A stretch of DNA of 64,000 bases. Origin: Actinoplanes ianthinogenes (GTDB lineage Bacteria; Actinomycetota; Actinomycetes; Mycobacteriales; Micromonosporaceae). Shown here piece after piece: positions 8,973 through 16,875 of the stretch. The notes below the pieces were generated by a model that saw only the letters and a list, made by a program, of their open reading frames with translations, was not told where the DNA came from and made no database searches. Every line of letters begins with the position of its first letter. The stretch's first letter is position 1. Made by a program: the position numbers and the translations under genes. The stretch spans positions 3,675,501 to 3,739,500 of the forward strand of contig NZ_AP023356.1 of the NCBI RefSeq assembly GCF_018324205.1. The letters are read 5' to 3'.

Positions 8973-8984
8973 CGTATCAATACG
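8973..8984. promoter_or_regulatory. Palindromic operator candidate in front of the XRE-sigma gene
   Basis: CGTATCAATACG, a perfect 12-bp palindrome 18 bp upstream of ATG 8955 and next to the TAAATT -10-like element on the minus strand. XRE proteins bind such short dyads, so autoregulation by the protein's own N-terminal HTHs is a natural hypothesis. Confidence 0.5.
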
Positions 8985-9180
8985 AAGGCCCATCAACGTC
9001 CGATTAGCGACGCTTCAGTCCACCTAGCGTAACCATCGCCGACTTGACTCGTTAAAGATGCTCTCCTGGTCGCCCGGCTCGACCGGCTTCGGCTCCACGG
9101 GCCTACCAGACCGCGATCGCCGCGCCCGAGCGTTTCGAGCCGGTCCCGAGTCGGCGCCGGGCTCCGATGGGCGACGTCAC

Positions 9181-9207
9181 GGCTGCCCTGATGTGCATGG
9201 GGCAGCC
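9181..9207 (-). terminator. Hairpin terminator for the 9232-10204 operon
   Basis: GGCTGCCC / GGGCAGCC, perfect 8-bp stem with an 11-nt loop, 25 bp beyond the stop of the leftward gene at 9232. The rest of the 8956-9231 gap has no supported gene; GC returns to genome level near 9060, which may mark the right edge of the accessory stretch. Confidence 0.5.
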
Positions 9208-9231
9208 GCGGGTCACCCGCAAAGGTGTGGG

Positions 9232-9846
9232 TCAGGAGTGGGCGGAATCGGTCGGGGTGGGGCGGTGGCGGCGGATCCACCAGAGGCCGATGAAAGGGAG
9301 GAGCAGGGGGACGTATCCGTAGCCGCTGCCGAAGCGGGACCAGACGGTGTCGTCGGGGAAGGCGATTTTGTCGGCGATGCTGAGGGTGCCTACCAGCAGG
9401 ACGCCGATCAGTTCGACGGTGCAGCTGATCAAGGCGATCTTTCGGCCTCGGGGGCCGCCTACGGCCAGGCCTACGGTGGCGGCTATGTAGACGGCTCCGG
9501 CCAGCGCGGAAAGCAGGTAGGCCAGGGGGGCTTCGGAGAATTTGGTGGTGATCTGGACCAGGGCCCGGGCGCTGGCGGAGAGGGCGAACGTTCCGTAGAC
9601 CAGCAGCAGGACCCGGCCCAGGCCGGTGCCCAGGGCGGCATCCGACGGGCGGGCGGCTTTGCGGGTCTGCGGATTCGCCGCCGGGGCGCCGGCGGGAGGC
9701 TCGCTGGGCGAGGGGGTTGCTGACGCGGCCAGGGGGGCGCCGGCGGGAGATTCGCTGGGCGATGGGGTTGCCGGCCGGGCCGCGGGGGTGTCGCCGGGCG
9801 GGGTGGCGGAGGGTTCGGCCGGGGGGTTCAGGGGGTTCTCAGGCAC
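9232..9846 (-). CDS. Integral membrane protein, unknown function
   Basis: 204 aa. A Pro/Ala/Ser-rich cytoplasmic head (1-65), containing two near-repeats around PSPSE(S/P)PAGAP, precedes four predicted transmembrane helices (about 75-95, 105-130, 135-160, 175-195). I do not recognise the family. The start overlaps the end of the upstream gene at 9839-10204 by 8 bp, so both are one operon of small membrane proteins. Confidence 0.75.
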   Translation of the reverse strand: MPENPLNPPAEPSATPPGDTPAARPATPSPSESPAGAPLAASATPSPSEPPAGAPAANPQTRKAARPSDAALGTGLGRVLLLVYGTFALSASARALVQITTKFSEAPLAYLLSALAGAVYIAATVGLAVGGPRGRKIALISCTVELIGVLLVGTLSIADKIAFPDDTVWSRFGSGYGYVPLLLPFIGLWWIRRHRPTPTDSAHS

Positions 9847-10204
9847 CGGTCACCGACGCTATCTGCTGGAGGCGTAGGACTAGGACGGGTAGGACGACGG
9901 CGCCTACGCCGAGGATGAGGGTGCCCCAGCGGGTGGGTTCCAGCTTGGCCAGCCAGAGGGCGGCCGGGGCGAAGGCGACGGTGGTGACCAGGTAGCCGGC
10001 GAAGGTGGTGGTGTCGGACGGGCGGGAGCCGTCGAAGAGGCCGATCACGGCGACCACCACGAGGACGGCGGCCAGGACGCTGAGCGCGGCCATGGCCAGC
10101 AGGTCGAAGCGGCTCGGCGCGCGGTCGAGCGCGCAGCGCAGGAAGAACCACGCCGCCAGGAGGAGAGCGACGACGATCGTCGCCACCGAGAGGGGACCGT
10201 TCAC
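9839..10204 (-). CDS. Small integral membrane protein, unknown function
   Basis: About 121 aa with four hydrophobic segments and a short loop (DRAPSRFD, DGSRPSD) between them. GTG 10204 is chosen because hydrophobic coding potential begins there and a TAACCT box lies 7 nt upstream, compatible with a leaderless message; the frame stays open much further upstream but that sequence overlaps the divergent oxidoreductase. First gene of a two-gene operon. Function unknown. Confidence 0.72.
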   Translation of the reverse strand: MNGPLSVATIVVALLLAAWFFLRCALDRAPSRFDLLAMAALSVLAAVLVVVAVIGLFDGSRPSDTTTFAGYLVTTVAFAPAALWLAKLEPTRWGTLILGVGAVVLPVLVLRLQQIASVTGA

Positions 10205-10284
10205 CCGGCACAGGTTACTGAGGGTGCCCTGGGCTGGTAACTTCCGGCCCCGGAGATCGTGACGGCGGAGAGGTGGGCACAGCG

Positions 10285-11181
10285 GTGCGCTTCGGATTGT
10301 TCGGGACCGGGCCGTGGGCGCACATGGTGCACTCCCAGGCACTGGCGCAGCATCCTGACGTCGAGCTCGCCGGGGTCTGGGGGCGGAACCCGGAGAAGGC
10401 CGCGGAACTGGCCGGTCAGCACGGGACCCGGGCCTACGCGGACCCGGACGAGCTGATCGCCGACGTGGACGCGGTCGCGATCGCGCTGCCGCCGGACATC
10501 CAGGCACCGATCGCCGTTCGCGCGGCACGGGCCGGACGACACCTGGCGCTGGACAAGCCGGTCGCCTTGCGTACCGAAGAGGCCGTTGAACTGGCCTCGG
10601 CCGTCGCGGACCGCGACCTGGCGTCGGTCGTCTTCTTCACCCGGCGGTTCGTGCCGGAGTGCGAGGCGTTCCTCGCGGACGCGGTGGCGACCGGGGGCTG
10701 GACCGAGGCCCGGGTCGATCATCTCGGGTCGATCTTCACGCCGGACAACCCGTTCGGGGCGTCGCCGTGGCGGCGTGAGCGCGGCGGGCTGTGGGACGTC
10801 GGGCCGCACGCGTTGTCGCTGGTCCTGCCGGTGCTCGGGCCGGTGGCGGAGGTGACCGGGCTGACCGGGGCGCGGGATCTGACCTCGCTGGTGCTGCGGC
10901 ACGAGAGCGGGGCGATCAGCCGGCTCACGCTGTCGGTGGACGCGCCGCCGGCGGCCGTGCGGTCGGACGCCGAGTTCGCCGGGGAGGCCGGGGTGCGGAC
11001 CGTGCCCGCGGTGGACTTCTCCGCGGTCGATTGCTTCACCCGCGCGGTGGACCAGTTGCTGGCCGCCGCGGCCGGTGGGGCGCGACCGGCTTGTGATGTC
11101 AATTTCGGTCAGCAGGTGACCGAGGTGCTGGTGGCCGCGGACCGGGCGGTCCGGGAAGGACGTGCGGTCCGGCTCGGCTGA
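10285..11181 (+). CDS. Gfo/Idh/MocA-family oxidoreductase
   Basis: About 298 aa. The N-terminal Rossmann fold opens with RFGLFGTGPWA (GxGxxA-type dinucleotide site) and has the family's DKPVALRTEEA motif with the conserved Lys near residue 95, then the alpha/beta substrate domain. Members oxidise or reduce sugars and cyclitols with NAD(P). GTG 10285 matches the family N-terminus; GTG 10273 in the same frame is the alternative and sits right on GGAGAGG. Divergent from the two membrane-protein genes with about 80 bp between. Substrate cannot be told from sequence. Confidence 0.88.
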   Translation: MRFGLFGTGPWAHMVHSQALAQHPDVELAGVWGRNPEKAAELAGQHGTRAYADPDELIADVDAVAIALPPDIQAPIAVRAARAGRHLALDKPVALRTEEAVELASAVADRDLASVVFFTRRFVPECEAFLADAVATGGWTEARVDHLGSIFTPDNPFGASPWRRERGGLWDVGPHALSLVLPVLGPVAEVTGLTGARDLTSLVLRHESGAISRLTLSVDAPPAAVRSDAEFAGEAGVRTVPAVDFSAVDCFTRAVDQLLAAAAGGARPACDVNFGQQVTEVLVAADRAVREGRAVRLG

Positions 11182-11195
11182 GACCGCTCGCGAGC

Positions 11196-11224
11196 GTGGA
11201 CCTCCGACGGCGCCGGAGGTCCAC
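11196..11224. terminator. Bidirectional hairpin terminator
   Basis: GTGGACCTCCG / CGGAGGTCCAC, perfect 11-bp stem with a 7-nt loop, 14 bp after the oxidoreductase stop and 6 bp from the end of the convergent small gene. It can serve both strands. Confidence 0.7.
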
Positions 11225-11230
11225 ACGTTC

Positions 11231-11419
11231 TCACGGGACGGTGCGCTCGATCGCCGCGGCGCCGTCCCGCTCGAGTTCGGCGCGGGCTCGGGCGATGTTC
11301 TCCGGCGTCGGGTATTTTCCCTGAGCGATAGCGAGATCCTCGGGATCCCAGGGCTGCTCGGCGCCGGTGCGCCAGATCGGTGGCGTGGACTCTTCCGACG
11401 GTGTCCGGATCGTGCTCAT
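11231..11419 (-). CDS. Small soluble protein, unknown function
   Basis: 62 aa, charged, with the segment DLAIAQGKYPTPENIARARAEL that resembles small conserved actinobacterial proteins of unknown role. ATG 11419 is chosen because GGAGGGGG stands 5 nt in front of it; an in-frame ATG at 11434 would place that Shine-Dalgarno inside the gene. The ~300 bp from 11420 to 11724 otherwise hold only the promoter regions of this and the next, divergent gene; no further gene is seen. Confidence 0.62.
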   Translation of the reverse strand: MSTIRTPSEESTPPIWRTGAEQPWDPEDLAIAQGKYPTPENIARARAELERDGAAAIERTVP

Positions 11420-11724
11420 GGTGGCCCCCTCCATGTGATCGGCCAGGCGGTTCCGGTACCCGGTTTCCCATTCTGTACGCCGGGTAGGGGCAAGGGTGGC
11501 CGAACTGAGCGCTAACTGGACAGAACCTGCGCGTTACGGATGGACGCAGGGTAGCGAGCCGAATACATTTTCGCGTGTCACGAGTGCCCGGGGCGTATCG
11601 TCCCGACAACGGCTCCGGCAGGGCCGCCCGGCGCGCGTGAGGTGAGGGGACGAATCTGCATGACGCACCGCACCGCAGCGAAGCGAACGTCGGCCGACCG
11701 GGACATCGAGCGCGGAGGTCCGGC

Positions 11725-12084
11725 ATGACCGGCCTCTGGGACGCGGAGCGCGACGCGGGCGAGGTGGTGCGGGCGCTGACCGGCCTGGCCGCCCTGCTCG
11801 GCCGGGACGCCACGGACCCCGGCCCGGACCAGGAGACCCTGCGGATCGTGCGACAGCTGGTCGCGAACGGCGCGGCCTCGGCGGCCCGGGTGCAGGAGTA
11901 CCTGCACGGCCAGGGCGCCGCCGGGGACGGCGACGCCGTCGCGGTGCCGCCGTCGCTGGCCCCGTGGCGGGATTGGGTGCCGTCGCGCGGCCACCTGTTC
12001 GGCTCCCGCCGGGGACACGGCACGCGCAGCGTGCGCCGGATCAACGAGGTCCCGCAGCCGCGCCGCTGCGACCCGGGCGAATAA
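11725..12084 (+). CDS. Hypothetical protein
   Basis: 119 aa, mostly alpha-helical and acidic in the first 70 residues, then a basic Arg-rich tail. ATG 11725 follows GGAGGT at good spacing, which is the main support for a real gene. No recognised domain, no signal peptide, no membrane segment. It ends just before the 37-bp tandem repeat array. Competing frames on the other strand are Arg/Pro-rich shadows. Confidence 0.5.
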   Translation: MTGLWDAERDAGEVVRALTGLAALLGRDATDPGPDQETLRIVRQLVANGAASAARVQEYLHGQGAAGDGDAVAVPPSLAPWRDWVPSRGHLFGSRRGHGTRSVRRINEVPQPRRCDPGE

Positions 12085-12131
12085 TCCCCGGCCGGATCGG
12101 CCGCAAGACCGCCGGCCGAGCGGAACGGCTC

Positions 12132-12274
12132 ACCATCGGTTCGGCCGGGCGCGGGACCGCCGGCACTCACCATCGGTTCGACCGGGCGCGGGACCGCCGG
12201 CACTCACCATCGGTTCGACCGGGCGCGGGACCGCCGGCACTCACCATCGGTCCGACCGGGCGCGGGACCGCCGG
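12132..12274. repeat. 37-bp tandem repeat, about 3.9 copies
   Basis: Unit begins ACCATCGGTTCGACCGGGCG; copies start at 12132, 12169, 12206 and 12243, exactly 37 bp apart, with only single-base differences (TTCGGCC in copy 1, TCCGACC in copy 4). Each copy has a small CGGT-TCG-ACCG hairpin. The array ends at the araC-type stop codon (12275). The period is not a multiple of three and there are no spacers, so it is neither coding nor CRISPR. It may act in 3'-end formation of the leftward gene. Confidence 0.9.
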
Positions 12275-13270
12275 TCAGGCCGGGCGGCGCAGCGTCTCGG
12301 ACGGTGAGGCGCCGAACCGCGATCGATAGGCCGACGCGAAGCGTCCCAGGTGGGCGAACCCCCAGCGGTGCGCGACCGCCGCCACCGTGACCGAGGCCGG
12401 ATCGGCGTGCCGCAGCGTCTCGTGCGCCCGGGTCAGCCGGACCTCCTGGAGGTACGCCATCGGCGTGCACCCGACGTGCCGCCGGAACCCCTCCTGCAAC
12501 GACCGCACGCTCATCCGCGCCACCCGGGCCAGGTCGGCGACCGTGAACGCCCGGTCCGGCTCGGCGCTGATCGCGTCCAGCACCCGCCGGATCGCCCGGG
12601 GCGGCCCGGCCGCGGCCGGCGTGACCAGCTCGTCGTGGTAGCGGTGCGGGACGCTCAGCAGCAGCCCGCTGAGCACGCTGCTGCACAGGTGCTCGGCGAT
12701 CTGCGGCTGGTAGATCAGGCTGGTCTCGTGTTCCAGCTCGTCGTGCAGCAGCCGGATCAGCCGGCTCCAGCTGTGCGCCGGTCCCCCGCTCAGGTCGAAG
12801 GCCGGCGGCAGGTCGATCGGTCCCTCGACCGGGTGACCCAGCAGCGCGGCAAGTTCACTCTCCAGGGCCCACCGTTCGATGCGCAGGTCGATCTCCGCGG
12901 ACGGGGTCTCCGGGCGCAGATAGACCGGGTCGCCGGGGCGGAAGGCGATCGCGGTGGCCGGTCCGGCGGTGACCTCCCGGCCGTTGCGCCGGGCCAGCAC
13001 CCGCCCGGCGGTCGGCAGGGTCAGGTGGTACGCGTCCGCCGCGGGAGCCACCAGAGTTACGCGCCCGGCGAACGTGAGATGACCGACGGTGAGTGGTCCG
13101 AGTTGGATCACCTCAGCGCCGACCAGCGCCTCCGCGCACTCCGGCACGCCTATCGACACCGGGTGGAAGAAACGATTCAGAACGTCACGTGCCTCGCGGA
13201 CCCCGATGCCGTCGACGTGGACAGCTCCGGGGGACGCCGGACCGGGGGTCACGGTCGCCGCCTCAGGCAT
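12275..13270 (-). CDS. AraC-family transcriptional regulator
   Basis: 331 aa. An N-terminal cupin-like AraC-binding domain (about 20-200) is followed by a C-terminal double HTH (about 225-328) with ARVARMSVRSLQEGFRRHVG and the conserved AHRWGFAHLGRFASAYRSRFG second helix pair. Local regulator of an unknown target: no co-oriented partner is adjacent, and the divergent gene encodes a STAS protein 290 bp away. The 3' end abuts the 37-bp repeat array. The gap 13271-13558 shows no other gene. Confidence 0.9.
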   Translation of the reverse strand: MPEAATVTPGPASPGAVHVDGIGVREARDVLNRFFHPVSIGVPECAEALVGAEVIQLGPLTVGHLTFAGRVTLVAPAADAYHLTLPTAGRVLARRNGREVTAGPATAIAFRPGDPVYLRPETPSAEIDLRIERWALESELAALLGHPVEGPIDLPPAFDLSGGPAHSWSRLIRLLHDELEHETSLIYQPQIAEHLCSSVLSGLLLSVPHRYHDELVTPAAAGPPRAIRRVLDAISAEPDRAFTVADLARVARMSVRSLQEGFRRHVGCTPMAYLQEVRLTRAHETLRHADPASVTVAAVAHRWGFAHLGRFASAYRSRFGASPSETLRRPA

Positions 13271-13558
13271 GCCGTCCGGAGCTCCATCGCATACGGTGAG
13301 TATTCGGTCAGATTCAGTGGACAGTCAACGTGGCCGCCACGCAGTGACCGTTCCAGCACATTCCGGCCATATGAACTACTCTGGCGTTCCGCGCCTACGT
13401 GGCGTAACTTGCAGACCAGCGGATTGTTGTAGGAACGCGGGCTCCTGTGTGTGGCGTCTCCCAGCGAACGTCGCGTGCGTACCGACCTTTCTTCGGCCGG
13501 CGCTGTGTCCCGCGGCAAGTCGGCGTCGGATCTCCCGACGCCAGAAGAGAGGGCAGCT

Positions 13559-13915
13559 GTGTATCTGCCGATCACGACCCGCCAGCTGGCCGACGGCACC
13601 GTCGAGATCGCCCCGAGTGGGGAGATCGATCTGGACAACGCGCACGTCATGCGGGACGCCGTGAACGACGTCCTGACCACCATGACGCCGACGAAGATCT
13701 GCTTGGATCTCCAGCGCGTCATGCTGATCGACAGCATCGGGATCGGGATTCTGGTGGCGTGTTTCCACACCGCCGCCGCCAGCGGGATCAAGCTGGTGGT
13801 GAGCCACCCCAGTGCCACGGTCTACCGGCAACTGTGGGTGTCCGGCCTGGTCGGCCTTCTGGGCTGTGCCGAGCCACCCTCCCCGCGCACCTCGGTGGGG
13901 CTGCGGCCCTCCTGA
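13559..13915 (+). CDS. STAS-domain anti-anti-sigma factor
   Basis: 118 aa, the size of a single STAS domain (SpoIIAA/RsbV type), which releases a sigma factor by binding its anti-sigma kinase. The phosphoacceptor region is DSIGIGILVA, with Ser in the conserved D-S-x-G-x-G setting. GTG 13559 is chosen because GAGAGGG lies 5 nt upstream and the STAS fold starts there; the frame continues to 13451 without a good ribosome site. No anti-sigma kinase or sigma gene is adjacent. The XRE-sigma factor 4.6 kb away is a conceivable but unproven end target. Confidence 0.82.
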   Translation: MYLPITTRQLADGTVEIAPSGEIDLDNAHVMRDAVNDVLTTMTPTKICLDLQRVMLIDSIGIGILVACFHTAAASGIKLVVSHPSATVYRQLWVSGLVGLLGCAEPPSPRTSVGLRPS

Positions 13916-13984
13916 CGCGCGGTCCTCGCCGCGGTTCACCCCTGCGGGGGTGGCGGCCGACCGAATCCGATTGAGCACAACATC

Positions 13985-14018
13985 GATGGCCCGCCACCCC
14001 CAGGGGTGACGGGCCATC
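13985..14018. terminator. Bidirectional terminator between STAS and MFS genes
   Basis: 16-bp stem (GATGGCCCG-CACCCC arm) with one mismatch and a 2-nt loop, 12 bp from the MFS stop. Its core can also pair with 13937-13956 upstream, giving two mutually exclusive hairpins. Confidence 0.7.
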
Positions 14019-14030
14019 GTGCTGCCGGTG

Positions 14031-15593
14031 TCAGTGCAGGCCCGCGCCGGCCTGCTCCTGCGCGGCGCGCTCGTCCCCGGAGAGGGTGGAGAGCGGCTTC
14101 TCCTTGATGAACAGCACCGCGACGACGGCGAGGAAGGCGATCGGGGCGCCGATCAGGAACAGGTGGGCGGTGGCCGTACCGTAGATGTCCTGAATCGCTG
14201 CCAGTGCCTCGGGTGGCAAAGCGGCCAGGTCGGGCACCTTCGCCGTGCCCCCGCCGGAGGCGGCGGCGCCGAACCGCTCGGCGGCCAGCGAGGTGACCTT
14301 GTCGGCCAGCACCGCGCCGAGCGCGCTCACCCCGATCGAGCCGCCCATGCTGCGGAAGAAGGTCAGTGCCGAGGTGGTGGCGCCGAGCTCGGCGGCCGGC
14401 ACGTCGTTCTGCGCGGCCAGCACCAGGTTCTGCATGAGCATGCCGACGCCGATGCCCAGCACGGCCATGTAGGCCGAGATCAGCGGCACCGAGGTGGCCG
14501 CGCCGATGGTGCTCAGCAGCAGCATCCCGCCGGTCATGACGACCGCGCCGGCCACCAGGTAGATCTTCCACCTGCCGAACCTCGTGATCAGCTGGCCGGC
14601 CACCGTGGAGGAGACCAGCAGACCGAAGATCATCGGCAGGCTCATCAGGCCGGCCACGGTCGGCGACTTGCCCAGCGAGATCTGGAAGTACTGGGACAGG
14701 AACACCGTGCCGCCGAACATCGCGACGCCGACCAGCACACTCGCGATGATCGAGAGGGCGACCGTGCGGTGCCGGAAGATGCCGAGCGGGACGATCGGCT
14801 CGGCCGCCCGGGACTCCACCCCGACGGCCAGGGCCAGCAGCAGCACGCCGCCGGCGACGAAGGCGGCGGTCTGCGCGGAGACCCAGGCGAAGTGCTGACC
14901 GGCCAGCGTGGACCAGATCAGCAGGGTGCACACGCCGGCCGTGATCAGCAGCGCGCCCAGCCAGTCGATCCGCACCTCGCGGCGGGTGACCGGCAGGTGC
15001 AGCGTCTTCTGCAACATGACGATCGCGGCCACCGAGAACGGGACACCGATCAGGAAGCACCAGCGCCAGCCCAGCCACGAGGTGTCCACCAGGACACCGC
15101 CGATCAGCGGGCCGGCGATGGTGGCGACGCCGAAGACCGCGCCGAACAGGCCGGAGTACCGGCCCAGCTCGCGCGGCGGGATCATGGCAGCCATCACGAT
15201 CATGGCGAGCGCGGACATGCCGCCCGCGCCCACGCCCTGGGCGATCCGGCTGACCAGCAGCACTTCGACGTTCGGGGCGAGGCCGGCGATCAGCGAGCCC
15301 AGCACGAACAGGCCGAGCGAGAGCTGGATCAGCAGCTTCTTGCTGTACAGGTCGGCCATCTTGCCCCAGAGCGGGACGGTGGCGGTCATCGCGAGCAGTT
15401 CGGTGGTGACGATCCACGTGTAGACGGACTGGCTGCCGCCCAGCTCGGCGATGATGGTCGGCAGCGCGTTGGCGACCACGGTGGACGCCAGGATGCTGAC
15501 GAACATGCCCAGCATCAGGCCGGACAGGGCCTGGACGACCTCGCGATGGGTCATCCGGCCGGTGGGCTCGGCGGATTCGGCGATCTCGGTCAT
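14031..15593 (-). CDS. MFS drug/H+ antiporter, DHA2 (EmrB/QacA) family
   Basis: 520 aa with about 14 transmembrane helices, the DHA2 size. The N-terminal half has the antiporter motif A region (GKMADLYSKK) and motif C (AGPLIGGVLV); MTHREVVQALSGLMLGMF is the usual actinobacterial N-terminus. Such pumps export cationic or amphipathic drugs using the proton gradient. ATG 15593 follows a usable ribosome site. A TTTGC-N7-GCAAA dyad lies 50 bp upstream and is a likely repressor site, although no TetR or MarR gene is adjacent. Confidence 0.93.
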   Translation of the reverse strand: MTEIAESAEPTGRMTHREVVQALSGLMLGMFVSILASTVVANALPTIIAELGGSQSVYTWIVTTELLAMTATVPLWGKMADLYSKKLLIQLSLGLFVLGSLIAGLAPNVEVLLVSRIAQGVGAGGMSALAMIVMAAMIPPRELGRYSGLFGAVFGVATIAGPLIGGVLVDTSWLGWRWCFLIGVPFSVAAIVMLQKTLHLPVTRREVRIDWLGALLITAGVCTLLIWSTLAGQHFAWVSAQTAAFVAGGVLLLALAVGVESRAAEPIVPLGIFRHRTVALSIIASVLVGVAMFGGTVFLSQYFQISLGKSPTVAGLMSLPMIFGLLVSSTVAGQLITRFGRWKIYLVAGAVVMTGGMLLLSTIGAATSVPLISAYMAVLGIGVGMLMQNLVLAAQNDVPAAELGATTSALTFFRSMGGSIGVSALGAVLADKVTSLAAERFGAAASGGGTAKVPDLAALPPEALAAIQDIYGTATAHLFLIGAPIAFLAVVAVLFIKEKPLSTLSGDERAAQEQAGAGLH

Positions 15594-15643
15594 GCGCTCC
15601 CCGCTGTGGTGGTCTGAAGGCGGCGGGGAAGGCTACGACGAAT

Positions 15644-15660
15644 TTTGCCGATAATGCAAA
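15644..15660. promoter_or_regulatory. Operator-like dyads upstream of the MFS gene
   Basis: TTTGC-N7-GCAAA (15644-15660), overlapped by a second dyad CCGATAA-N10-TTATCGG (15648-15671) that runs into the end of the hydrolase gene. The AT-rich island between two GC-rich genes is where the MFS promoter should be. Confidence 0.45.
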
Positions 15661-15664
15661 GTTT

Positions 15665-16474
15665 TTATCGGGGGCGGCTCAGGAACTCCACGGCGGCGGC
15701 GACGGCCTGACCGACGTACTCCTCGTTGTCGTAGAGGTCGACGTGGCGGGTGCAGTCCAGCCAGCGGGTCTCGTCGGCGTGCATCGCCTCGGCCAGCTCC
15801 GGGGAGCAGTATTCGTCCACCTTGCCGTGCACGATCAGGCTGGGCGGCAGCAGCGGGCGGACGCCGAGCACGTCCAGCGTCATCAGGCTGTGCAGGGAGC
15901 CGCGGGTCACCCTGTTTTCCCAGGCGCCCCGGCCGATCCAGCGGGAGTAGTAGGACCAGGGCTCCTCGCCCGGCATGGCGGCCTCACCGGACTCGGCGAC
16001 CGCCGGGATCTCCTGGTCGTAACGGTCCAGCATGTCGGCCAGAGCTTTACGGTACGACTCCAGGCCCATCCGCTCGGCGAACCAGGCCGGGCTGTTGTAG
16101 GCCCCGGCGATCCCCACCACGGACCGGACCCGGGGGTCGGTGGCGGCGGCGCGCATCGCGTATCCGGCGCCGAGGCAGACGCCGACGACGGAGCGGTCGT
16201 AGCCGTCCAGCACGCCGACGGCGGCCCGCAGGTCGGCCAGTTTGCCCTGGCTGTCCTCGTGAGCCCGGCGGCCCTCGCTGGCGCCGAAACCGCGGTGGTC
16301 GAACGCCAGGGTGGTGATCCCGGCGGCGGTCAGGCGCTCCGCGTAGTCGGCGACCACCTGCTCCTTGACCCCGGTGAACGGGCCGGTGAGCACCACGGCA
16401 CGGTTGCCCGGTGCGGTGCGCAGGACACCGGAGAGCCGGAGTCCCTCGCTGAAGAACGTCACTGTTTCGGTCAC
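15665..16474 (-). CDS. Alpha/beta hydrolase
   Basis: 269 aa. The oxyanion region (TGPFTGVKEQ), FDHRGFG, and a nucleophile elbow reading GVCLGAG are visible: Cys rather than Ser at the nucleophile position, as in dienelactone-hydrolase-like enzymes. The acid is probably Asp in GKVDEYCSPE, the base His in TRHVDLYDN. Divergently transcribed from a HxlR-type regulator 69 bp away, the standard arrangement for a repressor and its target, so expression is probably induced by an electrophile or quinone. Substrate unknown. Confidence 0.87.
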   Translation of the reverse strand: MTETVTFFSEGLRLSGVLRTAPGNRAVVLTGPFTGVKEQVVADYAERLTAAGITTLAFDHRGFGASEGRRAHEDSQGKLADLRAAVGVLDGYDRSVVGVCLGAGYAMRAAATDPRVRSVVGIAGAYNSPAWFAERMGLESYRKALADMLDRYDQEIPAVAESGEAAMPGEEPWSYYSRWIGRGAWENRVTRGSLHSLMTLDVLGVRPLLPPSLIVHGKVDEYCSPELAEAMHADETRWLDCTRHVDLYDNEEYVGQAVAAAVEFLSRPR

Positions 16475-16543
16475 ACGCTGACGCTAGGCTGCGAGGGCGA
16501 CGCCGGACAGAAGGCACTTTCGGGTACCCATGGGGGCTGGGCT

Positions 16544-16873
16544 GTGGATCTTTTCGTACCGGACGTGCTGGAGGAGGGCTGCGTCACGCGGCAGGCCCTG
16601 GAGCGGCTCGCGGTCAAGTGGCGGGTGCTGCTGATCTACGCGCTGGCGGACGGGCCGCAGCGGCCGGCCCGGTTGCGCCGGCGGATCCCCGGGATCACCC
16701 CGAAGATGCTGACCGAGACGCTGCGCGGGATGGAGGCGGACGGCCTGGTCATCCGCCGGGTGTACAAGGTGGAGCCACCGCAGCATGTGGAGTACGCGCT
16801 GACCGAGCTGGGCGAGACGCTGCGCGAGCCACTCGCCGCGATCTGCGACTGGGCACGGAAGCACACCCCATGA
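16544..16873 (+). CDS. HxlR-family transcriptional regulator
   Basis: 109 aa, one winged-helix domain of HxlR type: KWRVLLIYALADGPQRPARL, then ITPKMLTETLRGMEADGLVIRR and PPQHVEYALTELGETLREPL. Members often sense reactive electrophiles through a conserved Cys; here Cys is at VLEEGCVTRQ near residue 11, in the usual position. GTG 16544 is chosen because the domain begins there; the ribosome site is weak. The intergenic region shared with the divergent hydrolase contains GTACC/GGTAC-like half-sites. Confidence 0.87.
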   Translation: MDLFVPDVLEEGCVTRQALERLAVKWRVLLIYALADGPQRPARLRRRIPGITPKMLTETLRGMEADGLVIRRVYKVEPPQHVEYALTELGETLREPLAAICDWARKHTP

Positions 16874-16875
16874 GC

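Noticed and set aside
9050..9230. Possible gene remnant (frame reading AYQTAIAAPERFEPVP) right of the XRE-sigma gene
   Set aside because: No family recognised, no start, and a terminator hairpin lies within it; cannot be separated from a chance GC-rich frame.
12132..12274. CRISPR array
   Set aside because: 37-bp units follow each other without spacers and without cas genes.
13451..13558. N-terminal extension of the STAS protein
   Set aside because: GTG 13559 has a proper ribosome site and the domain begins there; the extension is low-complexity and lacks a Shine-Dalgarno.
14019..15617. 532-aa rightward frame rich in Gln, Arg, Gly, Asp and His
   Set aside because: Antisense shadow of the 14-helix MFS gene; hydrophobic helices read antisense give this composition.
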